Positions 35,179 to 46,164 of a stretch of 64,000 nucleotides of DNA are shown here, piece after piece. The DNA is from Asterella californica (taxonomy: Eukaryota > Streptophyta > Marchantiopsida > Marchantiales > Aytoniaceae): the NCBI GenBank assembly GCA_036924285.1, contig JAYKYS010000016.1:4402001-4466000 (forward strand). The letters are read 5' to 3'. The first letter of the stretch is position 1. Each line of letters starts with the position of its first letter. The notes below the pieces were generated by a model. The model searched no databases. It worked only from the letters and a program-made list of their open reading frames with translations, and was not told where the DNA came from. Position numbers and translations under genes: made by a program.

Positions 35179-38100
35179 CTACGCTGTCTTCTCGCAATAG
35201 GGATGCACTGCAACACTTTCGTAACCGTCTGGAACTGGGAAGGTGAGGGATTCCTGCCTTCTTTCTTGGGGGTTAACAGACTCGTGTCGTCGGGTTGGTA
35301 CTTCTGAGCCGCATTTTCTGGCGGAATCTGGTCCTGGGCAGCACTTTCCAATGCTTGGAGTAGTTTGTGTATCGCTATAAAGCTTTTTATCAACGGAGCA
35401 TTTCGTAGCTGCGACTGCTCCTGTGCAGCATTTTCTGGCGGCCCCCAATTTTGAATCTGACATACCTTTGCTCCCTGAGACACATTCTGCAGTACTTCTG
35501 GCCGAATCTGGTCCTGGGCAACACTTTCCAATGCTTGGAATAGCTTGTGTATCGCTATAAAGCTTTTTATCAACGGAGCATTTCGTAGCTGCGACTGCTC
35601 CTGTGCAGCATTTTCTGACCGCACACAATTTTGAATCTGACATACCTTTGCTCCCTGAGACACATTCTGCAGTACACATACTGATTTGCTGGGTACCGGT
35701 TTCTTGCCCGCATGCGTTCTTTCGCACTGCTTTAGATGATGTGCAACATTTCTTGCTAGAACAAGATTTCTCTTTCTTTTCACGGGTATGTTGTCGACGG
35801 GCCCAGCAAGGAACTTTTGCACCGTGATGGTGATGACCATGGTGACCTCTGCCATGTTCTTCATGGTGATGATTGTCGGAATACCCTGTGTGATTATGGT
35901 CATGAGCATCGCCGTCTTTCTTGCCAGGTTCGTGGTGATGACCGTGGTGATCATCCTGCTCGTTTGCCTGATGGTGATGCTGACGAAGAAGGTCATCCTC
36001 GCTATTGCCCACCTCGTAGTGATGATGGTCGTGGCCGTGATTACGAAGCTGTTGCTTCGCTTTCGCCTCGAATTTGGGCAAAACCACACCTCTCTTCCTG
36101 TTAAGAAGCCGCATGCTGTTCAACATTACCACCAGGCAAGTCCCAACATCTGCAAGTACTGCGGCCCAGAGAGAAGGATATCCTGCAGCGGCTAGTATAA
36201 TGATTGTGATTTTGGTTAAGAAGGATAGAGATATATTCTGTACGATTTTCCATCTGCAGTTCTTTCCCAGCTCTATTGCCACAACAAGCTTCCGAAGATC
36301 ATTTGTCATCAGCGCTACATCGGCTGTTTCCATAGCAACAGCTGAGCCCGCCACTCCCATTGCAAGGCCAATATCTGCCACTGCCAAAGCTGGTGCATCA
36401 TTTATACCATCCCCTACCATAGCAGTTACACCACCAGTTTTGAGTTCCTTGACCAGATTCACCTTATCCTCGGGTAAGAGCTGAGAGTGAACATCTATGT
36501 CACCAAGCTGTATGAACAACACATTTCTCATCAGTGGGGAAGTTTGGTGTTCGAAGCCAACCAGCACTGAATGAAGCATAGCATGAAACAGACAATGAAC
36601 GGAATCGAAGGGCAATTCAACCACCTTGTTATGCACAGCTGCAGCAGCGGAATCACTATCACCTGTCAGCATTACAACCTGTACACCCATTTTCTGCAAA
36701 ACCAAACTGAGTATGTTAGGGGACAAGCGACAGCAACTGGAGTGTAAAGTTCATATTGCAAAGCTGTGTTGGAATCTATCTCTACCTTCAGCCTGGTAAC
36801 AGCCTCCACTGCTTCAGGTCGAAGAGAGTCAGCCACTCCGAAGATACCTAGTGGTTTCTCGTTGACCACGACCCATCCAACAGTGGCACCCTGGCTACTC
36901 CATTGCTCCACACTAGCAGTAGATTGAATATCTGCAAACCAGGTAAGGTTTCTTAACTTTCTGGCCTGAAATGGTTGCTAAGCAGTTTGTAGGATGGAAA
37001 TTGCTGACAACCGTAAGATATAAGTACTAAGACCAGATAATCACCTTGGAAACCACTGGATTGTGAAGCCAGACGGGCGTTTCCTATCTTCACCTGCTGA
37101 CCATCAACTATCGCGGATACTCCCTCTCCTGGGATTATTGCAAAATCTGTCACATCCCCTGTCGGTTCTACTCCAAAGAGCCGAGCGTAGCCAACGAGAG
37201 CGGGTGCGAGGGGATGGCTCGATTTGTTCTCAACGCATGCAATCCTGGAAATGCCACCAACTGAGAAACTTATTTACCTTCTGGAACACTGGACTTCTCT
37301 ATGCTGGCAGTCATGCCGGAGCAGATTAGTCACGTCAAGGACTGCCTATCGCAAAATAGGCAGCTCCGTCGATATAAAAAGAGGCAATGTTTTTGTTAGG
37401 TTCAAGGTCCGATGCAAGAGGTACTTCTACACCTTGAGCGTCCATGATCAAGATAAAGCGGACAAGCTCAAGCAATCCTTACCCCTTGCTTTGACTGTCC
37501 ACGATCGGAGAGGGAAAAACATTCCTAGGTATCGGATTAGTTGCTTTTCTAGACCCGGAGTCGGTAGGAGTGGTAACGGCTTATCACAGAATATTCAGCA
37601 CACTCTGGGACTGAAGTACTCGGACAGCATGGCAGACTCCAGAGCTCGTCGCCGTACCGCAAAATGTTCAGGTCCAGTAACTGGTCTGAGTTACTGGACC
37701 TGAAGTTATTTTTGATTACATCTTTGAACTTGGCATCTGTGCTCTCTGTGTTGTTACTCGGTGCCGTAATTCAGCAGGGAAGTATAGGAACGATTCTCCC
37801 CTACTCTATCATGGCCAAAAGTTAGTGAATTTGATTGTGGAAGACATTCAGCTTCCCACTAATTACAACGAATCAAAGGAAGTATCCGGTTCTCCGGTTC
37901 GGCTGTTTAAGTAGCAATTTAAAAGAACCTAATATTATGGTAGTAGGAAGTCGATGCGAGATAGTAAGAGCAAGCGACCATCAGCCAAAAGCTAAGTTAT
38001 TGCAACAGGTTTCAGTTTTTAGGACGACTTCTCTGCGGAGCTATACAACACAAAGCTATGAAAAGACCAATAAGTATAAAGAATAATTATCCTTTTTCCT

Positions 38101-41100
38101 TTTTGACGGATAGAAACTGGCATTTATTGACAGCTAGCGAACCGCAAAAGTACACACAAAACATGGGCCACGTCAGCTAGTTCAAACAGATTCCCGTCCT
38201 CCTTTGCAAACTTTGTCCATTTAGCTGGCAGGCCCATCCACTCGTAGCCGGGGTGGCGTGGGGTCGAGTGCCGAGGTGGCGTCACAGTCTGAAAGGGCGC
38301 ACCACCCATTCTCCAAAAGCGAAGGCAACCTCAAAAAGAGGTCTAGAGACAAAAACTTGAGAAGACGAAGTGAAAGCTATTCCAAATTTCTATAGAGACG
38401 TCACAGTCTGAAAAGACGCACCATCCACTTTCCAAAAGCAGAGACAAGATCTTTTGACCCTATTTACGCAATTTCCACAGAAGAATCTATTTTCAAAGAC
38501 TTGAAAGCTTTTGAAAAACTTTCAAGTTTTTGGAAGTCATTATGGACTGAAGACGATGGTGAAAAAAATATTAGATGCTGACTACTGATGATCAACCATA
38601 TATAAAGACACATTTCAGAAAATCCAAAAACGTGATATATGTCAAAAGATGAGAAAACCTACAACTATCACTTGGTGATCTTTTATTTTCATTTTGTCTT
38701 TAATATTTTTTGAAAAATGGAAAATTGATTTTGTTGGATCAATCGTTCTTGCAACTAAATGAATTCGAGCACAGTATATATTGATAATTATAGATTACGT
38801 CACAAAAATGATAGAACATAAGAACACAAAAAAGAAGGTTGTTACAATAGTTATGAAATTTTTTTAACACAACATCATCACTTGTTATAAATGTTTGCTC
38901 GAATTGATTTTAAACAAAAGAATTTATTTTTTGAATGAAACCATTATTTTCTTGATATATTTAAAATCAAACATTAAAAAATGACATAATATAATTTAAA
39001 AATTAATAAATTAACAAAAAAGTAGAATGATGTTCTCTATAATATTTTGAAGAACATAATTGTAAATCATATTTCTGATTGAGTCACTAAGCTATGATCT
39101 GTGTTAAAAACTTTTCAGACTTCACTTAAGGTCATTTTTCAAAAGACACTTTTCTATTTAATTTATGCAATGATATTTGTTATTCTCATTGAATTAAAAA
39201 TCTATATTTATAAATTAGTTGTTATCGAACTTAATGAAAAAGAAAAATCAAGAGTAACATCTTTTCAATTTTGTGAAATTAGAGACAGACAAGAACACTG
39301 TTCTCAAAAAAACTTACGAAATACAAACACAACAAAAAGTTAATTATGCAGCAAATTGAAAAAGATATCTGTAGAAGGATAAAAATCTGGTTCTTCTATA
39401 CGATAACATGTTCTCCTAAGAAATTTCGTCTTCGCTAGATGGATCTTTACATAGTTTTGAAAATCTTCGACAATAATTCTTTACAATGGGAAGAACTAGA
39501 TGATATCTTGATTACCTTGGGTGACATGTCAAAAAATATTAAATTTAAAAAATAATTTCAATGTTTACAAAAATATAAAACATGTAAAAGTGAACATATC
39601 GAAAAAAAATCAACACTTGAACACAAAAACAAACTCTGTCTATTTCTCTCACTTCCAGTAGATGACTTGGGCATCAAGAGACATACCAATAAAGTAATCG
39701 CATTACATCGGTGCAATCCTCCACAGGTTGGACACTAAGAACCCGAAAGTGGCCCTCAGTCAATGTTCCAGTCTTATCCATAGCAACCTTCTTAACCTTT
39801 GCTAATAATTCCAAGTAGCTCCCTCCTCTCACTAGTAGTCCTGCTCGAGCAGCCTGAGCAATGCCACAAGTTGTTGTCACTGGTGTTGATATAACCAAGG
39901 CACACGGGCAAGCCACAACGAGGAGCACGAGAGCCAAGTACACCCAATGCTTGTGGTTACGCACACCTACGGCCCAAGGAATGGCCGCAACAAGCACCGC
40001 AGCTACCACGATCACTGCAGAATAATAGACATCATTATTTCAATGTAAGTTGACAAGATCGTTGTTAAACACATACCCTCCCGAATTCAGTAAACAGATA
40101 CGATTGTATAGAGACATTTGCCCTTCTGTCGTGGCTGCTGAAGTGCTACTAAACTTGCAACAATAGCCAATCATCTTCTCTGACGGATGACGAGGTCATT
40201 ATTTCAGTACAAGTTGACAAGATCGTTGTTGAACACATAACCTCCCGAATTCAGTAAACAGATACCTGGCATAGTCAAATGTTGTACGTTCTACATGCCC
40301 AAGTTAAACATGTTGTACCGGAGAAATATATCTTTAGCCTGGTTTCTTCAGGAGTTAAATGAGTATACATGGTACATGCACGTCAAGCGAGAAGGTTTGA
40401 GGCCTACGTGGAGTGTAATACTTTGCGATCTTTTCCACTAGCTGCTCTGTGCGAGAATGTTGATTTTGAGCATCTTCAACGAGTCGCACCATCCTAGAAA
40501 CTGCCGAGTCCTCGGCCAGGGCAGTAGTCTTGACGGTCATATAACCTGCACAACAGCATTGTATTTAATACATGTAACTGCCTGTCCAGTACTTCCCGCA
40601 TGTTACCGTTCAAAATATCATGAAACAGTCGAGTGAGGTTTACCGTTTACCTGAAAGATTCGTTGTGCCAGCCCATACCAGAGCTCCTGCAGCTTTTTCT
40701 ACTGGCCTGGATTCACCTGTTACATTGCTTTCATCTATGGAGCTTTTCCCTGAAACTACTACTCCATCGATGGGAATAAGTTCCCCTGCTTTCACGGCAA
40801 GTAATGTGCCTATGAGTACATCCTCCACAGCAACTCTTTGTCCGTCCATCAGGACAGCACTCTGAGGTGCAAGATCGGCCACAGTCGATATAGCCTCTCG
40901 AGCCTGCAGTGAAGTTCGCCGAGATTTAACAGAAAGACCTATTAAGAGTCGTACAAGAGAACAAGTGTGTCTATAGATACATAAAGGTCAGTCCCTTCAT
41001 ACACCGTCTAGGACAACTACGCCATTTTCTCAAAGGACATATGACCTCAAGCTCTTACCTTATCGCTTGACCGGGATTCCAACCAGTCTGCGATGGTGAA

Positions 41101-43373
41101 CAGGAAGGTAATAGAGCCGGCTTCCAAGTAGTCGCCCAAGGCTATTGCTCCACCAACTGACGAACGTACAATGGGAACAGTATCATATCGACTCTAATTT
41201 AGGATCTTAAATTTCAGCATCTGGGCATAAGCATTTTTCTACTGGTCGAGGTTCATCTTCAATTCCTCTATACACCGGCAGGCGCAAATATTTGATATAG
41301 GTAAACATCCCAGATAAAAAAAGAATCTAATTTGAAAGTCGACGAAGGCAACAGAATGATTCGAGTAAGTGAAGTCTCAACATCCTCCGACATTAATGGC
41401 AACTTATCACGGAAGAAATTTCCAGCGGGGAACTGACTTTGTAAAGAGTTGAAACAGCGCTGTCATGAGCTGGACTAGGTTAACGAAAGGACGGATGAAT
41501 GCCTGGATAACTCAGAATATTTCGAGTTCCACTTGCCTGCTATCAGCATCAAGCAGTTGATGTCCAACACAAATCTGCGCAAGGCGACAAAGCTGCGGAC
41601 AACGATGGGAGGAGCTGCGACGGCCACGGACCCTAGAGCAACCCATTTCAAAGGACTCCAAACGTAATGGAAAAACGCCACACAAATCAGAATATTTCGA
41701 GTTCCACTTGCCTGCTATCAGCATCAAGCAGTTGATGTCCAACACAAATCTGCGCAAGGCGACAAAGCTGCGGACAACGATGGGAGGAGCTGCGACGGCC
41801 ACGGACCCTAGAGCAACCCATTTCAAAGGACTCCAAACGTAATGGAAAAACGCCACACAAATCAGAAGGCCCGAGCCAATGGCCCACGGACTCGGCCATC
41901 TGTGAGTCATCCTTCTGACACCACGCTGATGGATAGTAGCATCCAACCTCGCTTCGTTCAGAACCTTCACTGTTTCAAACTCACAAAAGTGTGTAGGTGA
42001 GCATTGTAGTCTGTTGAACTTTAAATAATTTTCGAGCTAGAAGTTCTACCAGAATACCATGAATGTGTGTTCCGACTAGGCCAGAACCTAGAATCTGGAA
42101 CAGCTAGCATGTGCATGTGACAAAGAATTTGAAGTAATCGTCTGAAATCGTACCAATTTGCACATCTGCCACAATAGTAGGATCATGGACTACGGTCACC
42201 GTCTTGGTTGTCGGATTCACCGAAACCTCTCCAACACCTGGTAAAGGCTCCAAGATCTTTTTGACAAGAGGGACCTCCGATGGACAGCAAATGCCCATCA
42301 CATCAAACGTTGTTTTAATCATTCCCGGGGCCTTGAAGCCTCTGGGTATACTCAATTGAACCATTTCCTCCTGTATAACTGGGGGAGCTCTTGGAGAAAC
42401 TAAGGCCATGCAGCCATGAGAGGGTGACTTAACAATTGCTACAATATCTTTGTCGTTGATTGGATTTGTTGGTGCGGTTGGAAGACTTTCATAGCCTTTT
42501 CTTTTGGGCCCCTCGTAGGTGAACAGGTCCACTAGCTGCTTGGGCCTCCGTTTTAATTTGCCGAGTGATTCACCTACTTTCACAAGCCTGCCATGTTCTA
42601 TAAACTGAGAACCACCTTCAACCGATTCTTGCGCATGGCTCAAGACATATGATCCATCCTTGAGGGGAATGAGCCAGTCATAGTGATCACCGTGAGCTAT
42701 TTTGTTATGGCCGCATCCTTCCTGATGTTCATGATCTGACTCGTCACCGCTAGAAATTGGAGTTAAAATGCTTCCAATATCCCATGATACTGGAAGAGCA
42801 CACCCTGCTTCTTCCATACACTGTAGACAATCAAGAAATCAACCCATCAGGAAGTTAGTATGTCTTCTAGTAGAAGGTTAACGTGTTCAAGTTGGAACCA
42901 ACGACAGCAGCCAAAGATCACGGCGAGAGTTCTTAGACTGATAGGTTGTAACGCAGAATGCTCAACACACGAAAAGCGGATCAACTTCAAACTGTTGAAG
43001 AACAAGTAGAAAGATATTAAGGTACCTGCTCAAGGAGAATATCTTCTGTGATTTCACCGTGGTGAACATGGGCATGCACGTGACCCGAATCCCGTAAACA
43101 GCACATGTCAGATCTAGACAAGGAATCCGATGCCTCTCTGCGGTGATCCAAGAAGCAAAGCTTCTTATCCTCTGCCGAGGGAGATGATAGGAGCGGAGGC
43201 ACGGAAAGGTAAGTGAATCCATTGCCTTCGAATACCAGCAGGTGTTCGTTATCGTTATGTGTTCGCTGTCATCGCAACACAACATCCACTTCAGAAGCGT
43301 TTTATACAGATAAATACAGAAATGTACCATTCGAATCACAAATCATGGAAGCAAGAATGACTCGCGGTTCCAT
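35179..43373 (-). CDS. P1B-type heavy-metal ATPase, Zn/Cd transporter of the HMA2/3/4 type, 12 exons
   Basis: Exons by splice sites and phase: 43373-43328, 43171-43026, 42820-42154, 41969-41712, 41156-41059, 40903-40651, 40545-40408, 40014-39687, 37244-37045, 36931-36786, 36693-36625, 36507-35179; about 1,225 residues. In order: a Cys/His-rich N-terminal extension; a metal-binding HMA domain with GICCPSE at about 240-246, typical of plant Zn/Cd pumps; transmembrane helices; the A domain (DESNVTGES); the ion-path motif CPC at 571-573; DKTGT with phosphorylated Asp615; the N domain (SSHPLAP, GEGVSA); GDGINDAP at about 815-822; and a long tail with His clusters, Cys-Cys pairs and two 60-residue repeats. 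Plants use such pumps to export Zn or Cd to the apoplast or vacuole; the tail probably binds metal. Exon 1 (46 bases) is the least certain. The intron after exon 4 starts with GC, and that after exon 11 is frame-preserving. Confidence 0.9.
35317..35676 (-). repeat. tandem 180-bp repeat in the ATPase C-terminal tail
   Basis: Two copies with a period of exactly 180 bases encode two nearly identical 60-residue blocks. Each carries [33 protein letters not shown] and [13 protein letters not shown], so each adds two Cys-Cys pairs plus single Cys. Divergence is a few bases, so the duplication is recent. Confidence 0.95.
36508..36624 (-). other. 117-bp intron of the ATPase that keeps the reading frame open
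   Basis: Alignment to plant HMA proteins requires a jump from AVHNK to [15 protein letters not shown]. The DNA between starts with GT, ends with CAG, is 39 codons long and has no in-frame stop. If retained it would add 39 residues between the P-domain TGD motif and the LLPEDK motif. It therefore behaves as a possible exitron. Confidence 0.7.
37313..37508 (+). pseudogene. RPL38: ribosomal protein eL38 (RPL38) retropseudogene, antisense in an ATPase intron
   Basis: Starting at ATG 37313 the translation begins [12 protein letters not shown], like the eL38 N-terminus. After a frame change it continues [36 protein letters not shown] and LTVHD, covering the whole of this protein of about 70 residues. 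There are no introns, the copy is frameshifted between residue 12 and the SVDI block, and many positions differ from the conserved family. This fits an old processed pseudogene. No poly(A) tail remains visible. Confidence 0.88.
37667..37704. repeat. hairpin with 16-base perfect arms and 6-base loop
   Basis: Arms 37667-37682 and 37689-37704 (TTCAGGTCCAGTAACT and its exact complement) flank GGTCTG. It lies in the long ATPase intron, after the eL38 retropseudogene, and would be transcribed with the ATPase pre-mRNA. Confidence 0.92.
40030..40266. repeat. filler insertion in ATPase intron 7
   Basis: A 90-base block at 40101-40190 matches 35001-35090, beyond the 3' end of the same gene, with only two mismatches. 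It is flanked by two direct copies of about 70 bases (about 40030-40100 and 40194-40266, sharing GTTGACAAGATCGTTGTT and CTCCCGAATTCAGTAAACAG). The intron still has good splice sites. Confidence 0.92.
41512..41861 (-). repeat. perfect 175-bp tandem duplication across an ATPase exon/intron border
   Basis: Units 41512-41686 and 41687-41861 appear identical. Each carries the end of exon 4 (through [14 protein letters not shown]) and its splice donor G|GCAAGT. Only use of the upstream donor at 41712 keeps the frame, since 175 is not a multiple of three. Use of the downstream copy's donor would shift the frame and give an early stop. Confidence 0.95.
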
Positions 43374-46164
43374 GCTTCGAAATCCGTGAGCGGAGACACC
43401 TTACACCTATCCTCGAGCTTTTGCAGTAAATCTGCATTTGCATCCACAGTATGTCCTTGCTAGATGGTGAGATGCCATATGCAATGCTGAGAAGACCACT
43501 GATGAAGGAGTGGAAAGGTGCTGGTGCTGGTGTTGGCGACCAGAACATGTGAACGTGAGAGAAACTAACAGGTAAGTCTTCACTTGTCGCGTCCCAGACA
43601 GCTTGAAACTGAGAAACATTTTAAGCGACGGTATCTTAAGGGCTCACCACGCCTGGGTTTGTACGCGCTCCTGCATCCTCGCCCTGTTACGTACTCTTTT
43701 ATTCTCTCAAAAGCTTACTTATCCCATTTGGTCCACCGCGACCCCACAACAGTCCGGAACAATTTTGGACGCGATTCATCCTCCATGCCCGGAACCAGGT
43801 CATGATTATGTTCCTAACTGACACGAGAATGAGTCTTGTGCGTAAATGCATGGTGCGGAATACGCAGAGAGGGTTCAGGATGACATCGGGTCACAGAAAG
43901 ACCCATGAACATGCATATATTTTGTCTCATCATGTTCGGGAGAAAGATTGAGATGTCACCGGAAGTGTTGAAGCAGACGTAGTACTCCCACTCTTGGGCG
44001 GGGAGACCTCCCGAGGTGTTGATGTGAGCTCCGAAAGCTCCAAGTTTACGCCCGGCATGGTGCTACCCAGATCTTCCCTCGGCGAGAGAATTCGCTCTAC
44101 GTCGCTGAACGAATTATCTCACCCCGCTAGTTAATATTTCGATCTTGATAAACAGAGTGGCTACATTGTCTCTGGTGTCTTTCCCGCCGCCCTCACAGTT
44201 GTTGATCTGAAGCTTCCATAGCTTTGGATAGTTTCCAAAGCATGATTCGCGGTATTGCATTCCCTGCAGCAGTGAAGTGATTACCGCGGCTGATAGTCCT
44301 TCACATTCCTCATGCGCTCATGTCGCGGACTTGCTCCGCCCTGCTTCAGCATCGTCAGAGATATTTCAATCAAGTCAGATGCAGAAGAGAAGACTCGTAG
44401 CTAGACCGCACCAGGATTTCAAGACGGCTTGGACTTCGCATGTGTGAGACTAGGTTTGCAAACATTAGTCACATTTTCCGTTTTGTCGAGGATAGCGGCC
44501 GTGCTGTACTCTTTCAGCTTTTCAGGAGAGAGCGGGAGAAAGGGCTTGCAGAGGTTATTGTTAGAGTTTAGAGGCACGAGATTTTCTGTTTCACACGAGG
44601 GAGAGATAGTTCATTCCGCCATGGAGTTTCAGCTTCACATAGTGGGATAGTTTGTCTCGTCATGGAGTTGAGGTCCATATTTCATAATATCTGGGATAGT
44701 TAGTTTCGTCACGGAGTTGAGGTCCATATCTCGTAAAAAGATTTTGAGTGCACGATGGTGCGTTTACGAGTTTGATGGCAAGAGTTTGAGAAATTTTTTG
44801 ATAAATTTTCTAAGCTACAATAGTTTTCCTGCACTGTCATTCATTCTCGCTCACAAAGACTATGCTATTCTAGTCCATGTGCGGGGTGTGGAGCTTCATA
44901 GCTGTCATTTTGATAATACATAAACAGAGCATTAATAAACACGTGTTCGAATTACATATCTGAAAGGCTGTTCACTCATACATCATATTTTATTGATATT
45001 TTAATTTATTAAATTTTTTTTTAAAAATAAATTAAGTGATAAATTAAACCCTTATATATATAGCATCCTCCATCAGAAAATGGACGAGATGATATGGAAA
45101 GAATAATAGAAAACCCACTCCAATCGATGTGAAAGCAACAAGTCAGTTTTTACAAAGTGTAAAGTTTACGGTTGAGTTGTCTAATTAGAGAATCCAAACC
45201 TCATCCTATGAAAATGAACTCGAGATTAAAGCTTAAACCCATTACCAGCGGCTATGAGAATAAATAAGCATTCCCAACGGACTTGTACAATCAATTTCGT
45301 TTTCTCTTATCAGAAAACGTCTAAGTGTTATAAATATATTTTCGAATTAATTATAATAAAAAATTAAACTTATTTGTAAATATTATATGTTAATTTCTCC
45401 GGGAGCAGCTAATTGATCCAGACAGAACCCATAAGTGAAGAGTGGGTTGAAACGTTCTTGGGGGTATAAATCCAGGACTGGAATTATCAATATGCGTCAT
45501 TTAACAGAGGCATTTAATATATATCCTAACCCTTTCCGTCGGAAAGATTAAGATAAATATTAAATCCCATGTACATTCCAGAGTGTACATAGGTGAGAAA
45601 AGAAAATTACGACCATTATACTGCTTTGGTCCATTTTAGAAAATTGGTTACAGGTTATATCTTTCTTTCTCATAAAACACGGAGAAACCCGAGCCCACAT
45701 ACCCTTCTAACGAGAAAAAACGACCGCGAAAATACAAAGTAAAAATAATCCCAATTCAGTTACACCCAAAATTACACAGAGTATCTCCAGGGGAACCCCA
45801 TTCAGTTACACCGGAAAACTACATAAAATCCTCTACTGGAACAACTGCGGCAGATTACGGAGTGAAGTTTGATACGCCTTAAATAAATATGCATGCAACA
45901 TGAACTTTCTGGGAACTTTTGTTCTTCTTTTGTTAGCAGAGAATTACATAAGTATTAAATAAAATATATGTACTAAGTAGATGTAAATAATTAAAATATT
46001 CTATGGACGTTATTTGTTAGCTCATGCCTGGAAACACACGGAGAGCAAGAAAAAACCAATAAGTGTTGACTGGATTGTCGCGCTTCAGGAGGTACAAGTC
46101 CGGGGTCATGTAGTCATAAATTACATAACTTAATGAGATATCTAATATTTAATACCTAACTCTT
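43374..46164. other. ATPase upstream region and AT-rich intergenic DNA
   Basis: No gene recognised. 43374-44420 is of mixed composition and presumably includes the ATPase promoter; no clear TATA element could be tied to a start. From 44930 the DNA is A+T rich. Around 45400-45620 there is text (CCTAACCCTTTCCGTCGGAAAG) related to the palindromic edge of the inverted unit at 46165. Confidence 0.45.
44609..44741. repeat. three-copy minisatellite of about 45-50 bases
   Basis: Three successive units start with GATAGTT, then T(C/T)CGCCATGG- or TCGTCAYGG-like text, GAGTT and a CATAT or CATAG end. They lie in a frame (44429-44650) without a recognisable domain. Confidence 0.75.

Larger units (their letters stand above)
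37045..39687 (-). other. ATPase exon 9 and the 2.4-kb intron before it
   Basis: The intron (39686-37245) is by far the longest of the gene and A+T rich from 38500 to 39650. It holds an antisense eL38 retropseudogene, a strong hairpin and a two-copy repeat at about 38281-38330 and 38399-38450 (shared GTCACAGTCTGAAA and CTCCAAAAGC-like text). A short stretch at 38240-38275 (GTGGGGTCGAGTGCC) recalls the B box of the SINE family but is not a full copy. Confidence 0.6.

Noticed and set aside
35103..36089. 328-codon minus-strand frame overlapping the ATPase tail
   Set aside because: Shadow of the true frame; the overlapping frame 36507-35179 carries the conserved ATPase motifs.
38240..38280. possible third SINE copy (GTGGGGTCGAGTGCC)
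   Set aside because: Only the B-box region matches; start, A box and tail are absent.
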